From NCBI RefSeq assembly GCF_900141785.1, contig NZ_FQYP01000002.1:310001-374000 (forward strand): DNA of 64,000 bases, in the 5' to 3' direction. Shown here piece after piece: positions 17,682-25,668 of this stretch. The notes under the pieces were generated by a model. The model had not been told where the DNA came from. It worked only from the letters and a program-made list of their open reading frames with translations, and did not search any database. How positions within the stretch are numbered: position 1 is the stretch's first letter; each line of letters starts with the position of its first letter. The DNA is from Aquimarina spongiae (GTDB taxonomy: Bacteria; Bacteroidota; Bacteroidia; Flavobacteriales; Flavobacteriaceae). A program made the translations under genes and the position numbers.

Positions 17682-17873
17682 TTACATATTTTTCCAACTG
17701 TAAATTGCGATGTAAACCAGGTTTACCACCCCAAATAAAATGACCATCATCTGCATAAACACAATAAAGTACAACAGATATTGATATGATACTTTTATCA
17801 TGTTAACCGGCTTTTGAAACGCTTTAAGTAATGCCATCATAAAGACATCTTTTTTTACTATATTTTCTTCCAT
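17682..17873 (-). CDS. Small membrane protein
   Basis: 63 residues: a short charged start (MEENIVKKDVF), then hydrophobic helices spanning about residues 30-58 (YLLYFIVFMQMMVILFGVVN). It lies between two surface-protein genes on the same strand. Comparable small hydrophobic reading frames follow the surface genes at 28715 and 37725. Function unknown. Confidence 0.5.
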   Translation of the reverse strand: MEENIVKKDVFMMALLKAFQKPVNMIKVSYQYLLYFIVFMQMMVILFGVVNLVYIAIYSWKNM

Positions 17874-18077
17874 CTTTTAGAATTTATTTGTTTTGATATA
17901 CTACTATACGAAGTGGTATACAGGCTGCTCACCAACGGGTTCTAATCCAAACTCATTAAAACATTTCCCTACTATATATTACCTGCCATCGCCATATTTT
18001 AAAGTAATACGAAAAGGAGTATTGGAGTGTTGAGGGAGCAACCTATACTTCCACTATAAAGACAACATTTTTAACTT

Positions 18078-19181
18078 TTATATTTGAATATTTGCGTGCT
18101 TCCATACATTGGAACTCTTTTCAAATTTGTACACCCGCATATAGCTTATTATAGGGACTTGTTTATTCCTATTTTCTTCTTTATCAAAGGCCCCGATAAG
18201 GGTAATCGTATCATCATTACTCAAGTTCATCGTATTAAAACCTGATAGGTTATATCCTGCTATGCTATCATCTATATCTGCTCCTTGTTGTACCCAGCGA
18301 TTGGATACATTGCGGTAAGTCCTTACATATCCGTACCTCTTCTCTTTACCGTGGTTGTACGAGGCTATTGAAATGGCGGTACCGTTATCAGATAAGCTGA
18401 TATTCCACCCTGAAAAATTACCGGTTGGTAATCCAACAATATCTTTACCTATTTGCTTCCAAAACCCTGATACGTTTTGATATACGCTCACATAACCCGA
18501 TGATATTCCACCCTGGTGAGCTCCTATAGCCATCATTTGACCATCGCTCGACAAACTCACGCTTGCTCCGAAATAATCTCTTACCGCTTTCCCATTAATA
18601 TCTCCACCTATCTGAGACCATTTCCCAGATGCATATCTATACACCCGTACCTGGCCCGAATGTTTACCGTTATTACTGTTTAGTATTGCTCCTATGGCTA
18701 GTGTGGCGCCATCTTGAGATAAGCTTACACTATAGCCAGACCACCCCCCTTTCCTCTCGCCATCAATATCTTCTCCTACTTGTTCCCATACGCCTTCATT
18801 ATTTTTGTACACGCGCACATGTCCGGAGAGTTCACCATTACGCCCATTGTTACGTTTAGCTCCAATGGCTACCGTAGTACCGTTTCCTGATAAGCTTACA
18901 CTATACCCCGACCAATCTCCGGTTGCCTCGCCGTAGATAGCATTCCCCAGTTGATTCCATGATCCCGCATCTCTTTTGTATACACGTACACATCCTGATT
19001 TTTCACCATTATAGTTCGCTTCATATGTCCCTACAGCCATAATGGTTTCATTATTGGATAAACTCACACTGTAGCTTGACAAATCAACTACTGGTTTGTT
19101 TATGTTTACTTGAGTCTGAGCAGAACTCACTAGGGTTAATATCCCAAAAAGAATGATCGTATGTCTCTTCAATTGTCTCAA
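18078..19181 (-). CDS. FG-GAP-like beta-propeller surface protein
   Basis: 367 residues with a signal peptide (about 1-22, ending SSAQT). Six or more blades repeat the pattern GYSVSLSxxGTTVAIGA followed by SGHVRVYKNxxGxWxQVGxDIxG. It is a paralogue of the N-terminal half of the protein at 37725-40445, but has neither the Ig-like domains nor the CHU_C tail, and I see no sorting domain, so it may stay periplasmic or need another route out. It has the three-box operator at 19237-19283 and a predicted leader of about 13-19 nt. Confidence 0.8.
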   Translation of the reverse strand: MRQLKRHTIILFGILTLVSSAQTQVNINKPVVDLSSYSVSLSNNETIMAVGTYEANYNGEKSGCVRVYKRDAGSWNQLGNAIYGEATGDWSGYSVSLSGNGTTVAIGAKRNNGRNGELSGHVRVYKNNEGVWEQVGEDIDGERKGGWSGYSVSLSQDGATLAIGAILNSNNGKHSGQVRVYRYASGKWSQIGGDINGKAVRDYFGASVSLSSDGQMMAIGAHQGGISSGYVSVYQNVSGFWKQIGKDIVGLPTGNFSGWNISLSDNGTAISIASYNHGKEKRYGYVRTYRNVSNRWVQQGADIDDSIAGYNLSGFNTMNLSNDDTITLIGAFDKEENRNKQVPIISYMRVYKFEKSSNVWKHANIQI

Positions 19182-19236
19182 TTCTTATCAATTTTGAAAC
19201 GAAGATTCACCGTATTTAGCTACCCTAATAAAAAAA

Positions 19237-19283
19237 GTGCTGAAGTATGTTAAATCGGGGACTAAGAATTTACTTTATGGGAC
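19237..19283 (-). promoter_or_regulatory. Three-box 21-bp-period operator, site A
   Basis: Read on the minus strand: GTCCC (19279-19283), GTCCC (19258-19262), AGCAC (19237-19241), each 21 bp apart. Then TTTTTTT, and 37 bp after AGCAC the motif ATCTTCG at the -7 position. Precedes the surface gene starting at 19181. Confidence 0.75.
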
Positions 19284-19332
19284 TTTAAAAACTTTCCTAT
19301 ACCATTTTTAAAGGGTTTTTGTCCATGTAAAA

Positions 19333-19391
19333 TTGTCCATGAATAAGTTACAGATATCCATTCCCAGATCTTCCTATTAGTCACAAATTTG
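19333..19391 (+). promoter_or_regulatory. Second-type direct-repeat site upstream of the ABM-like gene
   Basis: TTGTCCATG (19333-19341) and ATATCCATT (19354-19362) lie 21 bp apart, and a TTTG follows after 25 bp (19388-19391). A further TTGTCCATG is at 19319-19327. The same repeat, period and distance to TTTG occur at 32468-32526 before the LytTR gene. Confidence 0.4.
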
Positions 19392-19413
19392 CCCTGTAAT
19401 TAAATATCAAACC

Positions 19414-20136
19414 ATGAAAACAGCAATTCTATTAAAAACCACAATCCTAATCATGTTTTTAGGATTTTCTATTCAATCATTTTCTAAACTTAAAAACAGT
19501 ACTATTATGAAGAACACAAAAAAAGAAACCATGGGATTATTAGTAATCATGAAAGCAAAAGCTGGTAAGGCAAAGGATGTTAAAGACTTCCTATTAGGCG
19601 GATTACCACTAGTACATCAAGAACCTGAAACCGTATCTTGGTTTGCTTTTCAAATTGATGATACCACTTTTGGTATATATGATACTTTTGAAACGGAAGC
19701 TGGTAGACAAGCCCATCTGAAAGGTGAGGTTGCAAAAGCATTATTAGCTAATGCTGATGATTTATTAGAAAATTTTGATGCAAACACAAGCATTCAATTT
19801 ATTGATGTGATTGCCGATAACCACAAACCGGGAATACAAAACAAAGGCCTACTTGTTATGATGAACGCCCAGGCTGGAAAATCTGAAGCCGTAGAAGATT
19901 TTTTGAAGGCCGGAAAACAACTGGTTAATAACGAACCTGAAACCTTAGGATGGTATGGATTTAAAGTAGATGATACCACCTATGCCATCTTTGACACCTT
20001 TACTGAAGATGCCGGAAGAGATGCTCACCTGAATGGTAAAGTGGCCGCTGCCCTCATTGAAAATGCGCCAGTGCTATTGAAGGATTTTAGTGCTACAGCT
20101 ATCCAGAAGATCGATATTTTGGCTTCAAAACAATAG
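19414..20136 (+). CDS. Exported protein with two antibiotic-biosynthesis-monooxygenase-like domains
   Basis: 240 residues: a signal-like N-terminus (to about residue 24), then two homologous domains of about 95 residues (about 42-135 and 145-238). Each starts MGLLVIMKAKAGKAKDV / GLLVMMNAQAGKSEAV and contains a DDTTFGIYDTFETEAGR / DDTTYAIFDTFTEDAGR core. This is the ferredoxin-like ABM fold, which usually dimerises; here the dimer would be intramolecular. Such proteins can be cofactor-free oxygenases, but no activity can be read from the sequence. It is convergent with the terpene operon and may or may not be linked to it. Confidence 0.75.
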   Translation: MKTAILLKTTILIMFLGFSIQSFSKLKNSTIMKNTKKETMGLLVIMKAKAGKAKDVKDFLLGGLPLVHQEPETVSWFAFQIDDTTFGIYDTFETEAGRQAHLKGEVAKALLANADDLLENFDANTSIQFIDVIADNHKPGIQNKGLLVMMNAQAGKSEAVEDFLKAGKQLVNNEPETLGWYGFKVDDTTYAIFDTFTEDAGRDAHLNGKVAAALIENAPVLLKDFSATAIQKIDILASKQ

Positions 20137-20157
20137 CTACTTCCTATAATCAAAAAA

Positions 20158-20186
20158 GGAGCATTCTAATGGATGCTCCTTTTTTT
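20158..20186. terminator. Terminator between ABM-like gene and terpene operon
   Basis: Arms GGAGCAT and ATGCTCC with flanking A and T runs on both sides, so it can act in both directions. Confidence 0.85.
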
Positions 20187-20219
20187 GTATCTAAACAAAT
20201 GTTTAAGTTTTTTGTATAA

Positions 20220-21098
20220 TCATGAGAGGTTGGTTTGCGTTTTTTCAAGTTTAGCAAACCCAACGGTCTTTCTATAAATATCTGGGGAAACACCTACTTT
20301 CTTTTTAAAAAATCTGCTAAAATAAAATTCATCTTCATACCCCAAATTGGCTGCTATTTGCTTTACTGGCTTAGAGGTTAAATACAATTCTCTTTTGGCT
20401 GCTACTACAATTCTATGGGTGATTAAAGAAGTTAACGTTTGATTTAAATATTTCTTAACGATTCCTGCCAAAGTCCTGGGGTTTACACATAGCATATCTG
20501 CATATTCTTGTGGGGCATGTAATCTAGCATAATTACTTTCTATAGCATCTACCAGATTTTGTAAAATTTCGGATTGTCGATCTGTAAATTGAAGTACTGA
20601 ATCTTTATCAAATTTCTTTTTCTGTCTTACCGCTTCAATAAGAAACACTTTTAAAAAAGCCACCAATACTTCATGCTGCGCAATCGAATCTTTACTCATT
20701 TCTCTTGAAATTTGCTCCATAAGGCTTAAAAACAAAGCCTCTTCTGCTATTTTAAAAAAAGGTAAGCCATGAAAATTCCCAAAAAGTACCCCTTCTGTTT
20801 CTATTTCATTTTGATGGCGATATGTACAAAAAAAATCAGGATGAAAATTCAACATAAACCCGGAGCATTCTTCTTCCGAACTCAACATAAATGGCTGGTA
20901 AGGTGACAAGCAAATGATATGATTTTCTTTGAGTTGGTATTCTGAGAAATCTACTTGCAACGTGAAACTATTCCCTCTTAATAGAATCATAGAGTAATAA
21001 TTTTTCCTTTGTAGATGCCCAAACTCATCTAGGCTACTAAACTGTTCTAACCTAAATGCTAACTCATTGTTTTGTTTATTAATAATCGTTTGTACCAT
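20220..21098 (-). CDS. AraC-family regulator of the terpene operon
   Basis: 292 residues. N-terminal cupin-like sensing region (about 1-160) and C-terminal AraC double helix-turn-helix (about 185-280: YADMLCVNPRTLAGIVKKYL, then PVKQIAANLGYEDEFYFSRFFKKK, ending VGVSPDIYRK). It starts 20 bp after the terpene cyclase gene stops, so it is co-transcribed with it. A cytoplasmic AraC protein in this place most likely controls the operon in response to a small ligand. No membrane helices. Confidence 0.88.
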   Translation of the reverse strand: MVQTIINKQNNELAFRLEQFSSLDEFGHLQRKNYYSMILLRGNSFTLQVDFSEYQLKENHIICLSPYQPFMLSSEEECSGFMLNFHPDFFCTYRHQNEIETEGVLFGNFHGLPFFKIAEEALFLSLMEQISREMSKDSIAQHEVLVAFLKVFLIEAVRQKKKFDKDSVLQFTDRQSEILQNLVDAIESNYARLHAPQEYADMLCVNPRTLAGIVKKYLNQTLTSLITHRIVVAAKRELYLTSKPVKQIAANLGYEDEFYFSRFFKKKVGVSPDIYRKTVGFAKLEKTQTNLS

Positions 21099-21118
21099 AA
21101 ATAAAACTTCGGTTCGTT

Positions 21119-22729
21119 CTAACTCAATATATGTAACGCTTCCAGGGCAAATGCCGTACTAAGCTCTCTACTTCCAAAATAGGTATTTGATCTTGGTGCT
21201 ATAAAAAGCCCATACACTGGCCAACCTCCATCAGCTAATTGTGTGTCTAATAACTTTAAAAAATCTACCCTGTTCACAATGCCTAGTTTTTTTAACGCGA
21301 TGATTCTCAACGCTCTTTCTAATGGAAATGTGGAACAATTTACTCGGGTTATAAGCATCTCTGTAAGTGGCTTATGAAATTTCTCGAATTGATCAGGAAA
21401 ATCAACTACTAATCTAGAAAGAAAAAACAAAAAAACATCTGGTGCCGGGTAATATCTTGTACCCTTAAGATATTCTTTACTAATTAAAAAATCAAACACA
21501 AATGCTTCGGTTTCTTTTAACTCTTTTCTTTCTCCATAGCCTATTTGATGCATCAAATACAATACGTTAATAGCCACTATAGCATCTATTCTTGGCCTAT
21601 TGTCATCAAAATACACCTGGATAATACCTTCCTCATTTCTATTAGCTATCATTTGTTCTGCCACGGGTATAATCTTTTCTATAGTGAGCTTGTTATGGTT
21701 CAATAGGAAAGATAACACCATAGATGTTGTATCCAGATCGTCTGGGAAATTATCCGGTCTAGCCTCATTTTTATAAAAACACCAACGTAGCTTGTTCTGC
21801 CCATCATGGTTGAGTATCTCATGGCACATGGATGCTATAATATCATCCGGAAGTGATGTGTATGAGTGTAAAATGACCGCTGTAGAGAATATTTCTTTAG
21901 AAAAATCTTCACCTCCTATTAACTCTACATTGTTACTGACAAAACTCTTGCAAAAAGGAAATTTACGCAATCTAAGGTTTAAATAGTCTTCTCCTAAAGT
22001 CCTCTTTTTATGTATCTCTGGTGTCATATTTTGAAGAGGTATCGGCCAACCACCTTCTATAGCAGTATATTCAAAGTTATCTTTGTTATATTTTAAGGTA
22101 CTAATTCCAAAGTTCGCTGCTTCCTGCAGGTTTTCCGATTTATCATCTATAAAAATGGTGCTTTTGGTGTTTATCGAAGCACTAGAAATAAGGTATTGAA
22201 AAATATCTGGGTTTGGTTTTCTAAGTTGTAACAAAGCTGACACGTATATCCCATCAAAATATTTCCAAAAATCAAATTGCTTATATAAGTAGGAGAAAGA
22301 TTCTAAATCTACGTTAGATAAGCAGTAAATTTGCTTATCCTTTTTATGTAACACTCTTAGCACCTCTACCATGAGCGGATTTACTTGTAAACTAGCTATA
22401 CTTAACTCAAGCATTTCTTTTAGCTTACTGCATGGAGTCTCTAACTCACAACTAAGTGCCGTAAGTGCAAATTCTTGATTAATCAAACCTTTTTCTAAAT
22501 CCTGCCAAACAGGATGTTTGACCATTTTTCGTACGTCATCTATTCCTTTTGTTTCTGAGGTAAAGTGAACAGAATCCCAATGTAAAAGGACATCGCCCAG
22601 GTCAAAAACAATTGTATCATACCGATCTAATATTTGTGATAATTCTTGTAAACTGGTAATAAGTTCCGGGGTTAAAACTTCTTTCATGTTATTTTGATTT
22701 ATTGGTGAAACATTTGACGAGAAATCCAT
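21119..22729 (-). CDS. Bifunctional HAD phosphatase-class II terpene cyclase (drimenol-synthase-like)
   Basis: 536 residues with two domains. Residues about 35-215 are a HAD phosphatase: nucleophile Asp43 in FDLGDVL, Ser138-Asn139, Lys171 in LRKPNPD, and the acidic pair Asp195-Asp196 in IFIDDKSEN. Residues about 250-536 are a terpene cyclase beta-domain with the class II acid motif DLDTT at 331-335. This fusion is the known architecture of bacterial drimenol synthases, described from Aquimarina and other marine bacteria, which cyclise farnesyl diphosphate to drimenyl diphosphate and remove the diphosphate. Albicanol is a possible alternative product. The prenyl synthase gene ends 63 bp upstream. 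The start may be the ATG 14 codons in (MKEVLTPEL). Confidence 0.88.
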   Translation of the reverse strand: MDFSSNVSPINQNNMKEVLTPELITSLQELSQILDRYDTIVFDLGDVLLHWDSVHFTSETKGIDDVRKMVKHPVWQDLEKGLINQEFALTALSCELETPCSKLKEMLELSIASLQVNPLMVEVLRVLHKKDKQIYCLSNVDLESFSYLYKQFDFWKYFDGIYVSALLQLRKPNPDIFQYLISSASINTKSTIFIDDKSENLQEAANFGISTLKYNKDNFEYTAIEGGWPIPLQNMTPEIHKKRTLGEDYLNLRLRKFPFCKSFVSNNVELIGGEDFSKEIFSTAVILHSYTSLPDDIIASMCHEILNHDGQNKLRWCFYKNEARPDNFPDDLDTTSMVLSFLLNHNKLTIEKIIPVAEQMIANRNEEGIIQVYFDDNRPRIDAIVAINVLYLMHQIGYGERKELKETEAFVFDFLISKEYLKGTRYYPAPDVFLFFLSRLVVDFPDQFEKFHKPLTEMLITRVNCSTFPLERALRIIALKKLGIVNRVDFLKLLDTQLADGGWPVYGLFIAPRSNTYFGSRELSTAFALEALHILS

Positions 22730-22792
22730 CTTAGCTTTTTGTTCTGGAAAACGATAGGTAAGATGAGTGTTTACTTTCTGGGTAATATTAGA

Positions 22793-23662
22793 TTAGCGCC
22801 TCCTCTGCACTGTAAATCTTGCAAGTTCTTCTAAAACTGCTACGCTATCGTTTTCAAATTCGTTTAAATTAGCGATAGCCTTTTCTGCCAATTTGTTGGC
22901 TTCGATTTGAGCGCTTTCTACAGAACCAAAAAGGGAAGGATAGGTTAGCTTATTTTCATCGGCTTGTTCTCCCGCTGGTTTGCCCAACGATTCTGTTGTT
23001 TCGGTTTTACTAAGGATATCATCTTTTGCTTGAAATGCAAGACCCAAATAATATCCGTAATTCAACAGTTTGTTTACTTCTTGCTCCGATAATTTGCTAG
23101 AAATACACCCTCCCAAAATAGCGATTTGAATTAAGGCACTTGTTTTTCCGGAGTGTATAAATTGCAAGTGTGGTAATGACACCATATCATCTGCCCATGA
23201 TTCGGCATTTAAATCTGCACATTGACCTTTATGCAACTGATTGTTTAGTTTTCGGAAAAGTTCTATGTCCTGACAATACTTATGATATGGATACAATCCT
23301 TCCTCAAAGAGTCTTGAGGCAGCCAAGGTAGCTGTGTTGACATCATATTTTATATGACAAGTAGGCGCATTTCTTCTAATAGCATCATTATCTTGAATAT
23401 CGTCGATAATAAGGGTATAGGTGTGAATAAACTCTACAGCTTTGGCAAATTCAAAGGCTTGCTGTGTGTCCCCATTAAATCCCTCTGATATCGCAAAAAC
23501 AATGGCTGGTCGTATTCTTTTCCCGCCATCTCCCAAATTTAGCATGTAATACATAGCCTCATTTGTAGATTCCAACATATTTGTATCTGGGAATGCTATA
23601 TCTCTAAAAGCGGTGTCTATTTTTGTTTTAGTTCTTGTCAGAACATCTTTGAGTCTTTCCAT
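22793..23662 (-). CDS. Polyprenyl diphosphate synthase, probably farnesyl diphosphate synthase
   Basis: 289 residues, the size of IspA-type enzymes that join C5 units into farnesyl diphosphate. Conserved features: GGKRIRPA (substrate Lys/Arg), first aspartate-rich motif DDIQDND preceded by HTYTLI, then GKTSALI, FQAKDD and the KLTYPSLFG segment. The second aspartate-rich motif reads DDILS where most family members have DDILD, so one metal-binding Asp is missing. Two residues of the FARM-adjacent region (Tyr and Thr) suit a short-chain product. First gene of the terpene operon, it probably supplies the cyclase encoded next. Confidence 0.9.
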   Translation of the reverse strand: MERLKDVLTRTKTKIDTAFRDIAFPDTNMLESTNEAMYYMLNLGDGGKRIRPAIVFAISEGFNGDTQQAFEFAKAVEFIHTYTLIIDDIQDNDAIRRNAPTCHIKYDVNTATLAASRLFEEGLYPYHKYCQDIELFRKLNNQLHKGQCADLNAESWADDMVSLPHLQFIHSGKTSALIQIAILGGCISSKLSEQEVNKLLNYGYYLGLAFQAKDDILSKTETTESLGKPAGEQADENKLTYPSLFGSVESAQIEANKLAEKAIANLNEFENDSVAVLEELARFTVQRRR

Positions 23663-23820
23663 TTTCTATATAGGTTTTTAGAGTTCTTAACTTGAGGTTT
23701 TAGATGAATCTCAGCACGCTGCTTTAATTTTCAACGTTTTACGACACATCTAAATTTTCGTAATCTCATTAAACAATTATCAAAGCATTTCTGTATTTTG
23801 TTAATACACTGGAGGCGAGT

Positions 23821-23880
23821 TTGTCAGTCTGAGTTGATCGAAGGCAAATTGAAAATCAACAGTTTAAAAACTTCGACAAG
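23821..23880. repeat. Degenerate flavobacterial intergenic palindrome
   Basis: TTGTCAGTCTGAGTTGATCG at one end and CTTCGACAAG at the other form a decayed copy of the common flavobacterial intergenic hairpin (GTCAGTCTGAGC.. with CTTCGACAAG..). Lies between the lipocalin-like gene and the terpene operon. The gap 23663-23966 shows nothing else. Confidence 0.45.
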
Positions 23881-23966
23881 TACCATTTGAAATCGTGAAG
23901 CTACTTTTTAAATAGCCTCATTTTTTAACGTTTATTATTTCTACCAAATAAACTGTTCTGGTCTCT

Positions 23967-24953
23967 TTATAGCTTTTTGTAAATAAATTCTCTAATTTGT
24001 TCATTATTATCACTATCAGTGAATGTATGGACAAGCTTAATAGTAGTGCTATCTTCTAATACAAATTTGACCCTGGGGTTATTTTTAAGGGCAATAGTTT
24101 TCTCATCTTTTACTACATACTCTAGAGTACTGGTTTTGATAAATTGACATTCTGCACTGGTATCAAAAACAACCGTGCTATTTCCCTTGATAATTGTTGC
24201 CTCAATACTTTCTGGCAAAGGGTAACTCACACTTACATTGTAGTCTAACAAATCTCTACGATTAAAGTTTTTTTTATGTTGAATAAATTCAAAAACACTT
24301 TGGGATTTAAATTCTATGGTGTTTTTTTGAAGGCAATCTTTGTCAGAGTCAATTTTCCATTTTCCTAATATATTTTGGATTACTTCTGTTCCATCAAAAG
24401 TGTCGTCATTATTATCTTCATCGGTCTGGTTATCTGTTTCTACCTCTTCTGTTTCTTCTGCCTGATTTTCTCCTAATTCTGAATTGTCACTTCTTATAAA
24501 AACATCAATTTGATTTTGTTCTTCATTATCATTAGTAACTTTGGAAGTAATCTGTAAAGTATCGTCAATCAACTTGATTTCAGAATCAAAGTTAAAAAAA
24601 GTGACACTGTTCAAACCAACAACTGTATAGGTCCCGGATTGTGTAACTGTTCTAGAACAAAGATTTGTTGAATTACTCCCTAGTTTTAAAAAAGTTACTT
24701 CGTAGGTGTCGTCTTGATTGAAAGTGGCCGTTGATTTTTTTAAGCATTCGAATGCAGATGGTGAAACATTTTCATTGTCGATAATACTACTTACTAATAT
24801 CCAATCTCCAATTAATTTTTCTTTAGTGACCATTATATCCTGAGAAACTTGCTCATTGTTTTCTGGATTAGAATCATTATCAGAATCACAAGAAAAAAGA
24901 GTTAGAGACAACAGAATACATAGAATTGATTTGTAGGTTTTAATACGGATCAT
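23967..24953 (-). CDS. Lipocalin-like lipoprotein with two domains
   Basis: 328 residues. Lipoprotein signal with lipobox LFSC (Cys at about 22). Two related domains (about 45-155 and 195-328) each begin with the lipocalin-like pattern (LIGDWILVSS; ILGKWKIDSD), followed by a CLKK/CLQKNTIEF strand typical of Bacteroidetes lipocalin-like proteins, joined by an acidic linker rich in Glu, Asp and Thr. Probably surface-exposed or periplasmic. Ligand unknown. Stands alone. Confidence 0.75.
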   Translation of the reverse strand: MIRIKTYKSILCILLSLTLFSCDSDNDSNPENNEQVSQDIMVTKEKLIGDWILVSSIIDNENVSPSAFECLKKSTATFNQDDTYEVTFLKLGSNSTNLCSRTVTQSGTYTVVGLNSVTFFNFDSEIKLIDDTLQITSKVTNDNEEQNQIDVFIRSDNSELGENQAEETEEVETDNQTDEDNNDDTFDGTEVIQNILGKWKIDSDKDCLQKNTIEFKSQSVFEFIQHKKNFNRRDLLDYNVSVSYPLPESIEATIIKGNSTVVFDTSAECQFIKTSTLEYVVKDEKTIALKNNPRVKFVLEDSTTIKLVHTFTDSDNNEQIREFIYKKL

Positions 24954-25404
24954 TTTGTTTAATTTTAATGTTTACTTTAAGAGTTGATTTCAATTTAACG
25001 TGAGTTCGAAATAAGGCTTATTGATAATCAGATTTTCACAGACTTAGTTGGTTAAAAACTGATTTTGTACTGATGTACTAATAAAAGGCGAGCATCCTCT
25101 ACACTAACAATACACTAAAAGTATTATGTCGTTTACTATCAGGAATATTCCTCAATTAGTTTTTACTTTTTTAAAAACGCCCTTTATTTTTTAGGTATTA
25201 GATTGTGGTAACAAACGTATTGATCATGTTTACCTTTTGCAAAAATAGGGGGTGGACAAAGGGGGGACAGTACGTTAAAATGAAAAAAAACTATACATTT
25301 AGGAAATAGAAAAAGTGAGAGCTATGCCTTTTGAAATCAAAAAGGGGATTTAAGAAATTTCTGGATTTTGGAAGCCTTTCATCTCTTCTTGTGCCACTAA
25401 TTGA

Positions 25405-25572
25405 ATTTATACTAATGTAAGCATTGAAGTCGTTAATAAAACACCTGCATTTTTATCCGCAGACTGGAGTATAAATATTGGGAAAGGCATTATTTATCAA
25501 GAAAAATGGGAGAAAATAAATGGCAAATGGCTTTTGACCTATGATGAATTTCAAGTACTGAAAAAGTATTAA
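25405..25572 (+). pseudogene. 3' remnant of an unidentified gene
   Basis: An open frame after a stop at 25402 encodes a protein-like C-terminus (SADWSINIGKGIIYQEKWEK, then WLLTYDEFQVLKKY) but has no start codon. The composition looks like real protein. The family was not identified. The whole 715-bp gap 24954-25668 contains this remnant and a G-rich patch near 25248-25270, and no other gene that I can support. Confidence 0.45.
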
Positions 25573-25668
25573 AACAATATAAAGCAAAGAGGTGAGTTAG
25601 TACCTTACTTTATTTCCTATAAACGTCATAAATAGACAAAATTTAACTCGATTGAAAAAAATGTAAAA

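Noticed and set aside
17984-18050. TCCC-rich stretch before the small membrane gene as a further regulon site
   Set aside because: The spacing is 19 bp, not 21, and the ARCAC box is absent.
25248-25270. G-rich patch as a quadruplex or regulatory element
   Set aside because: Only two long G runs; not enough for a supported claim.
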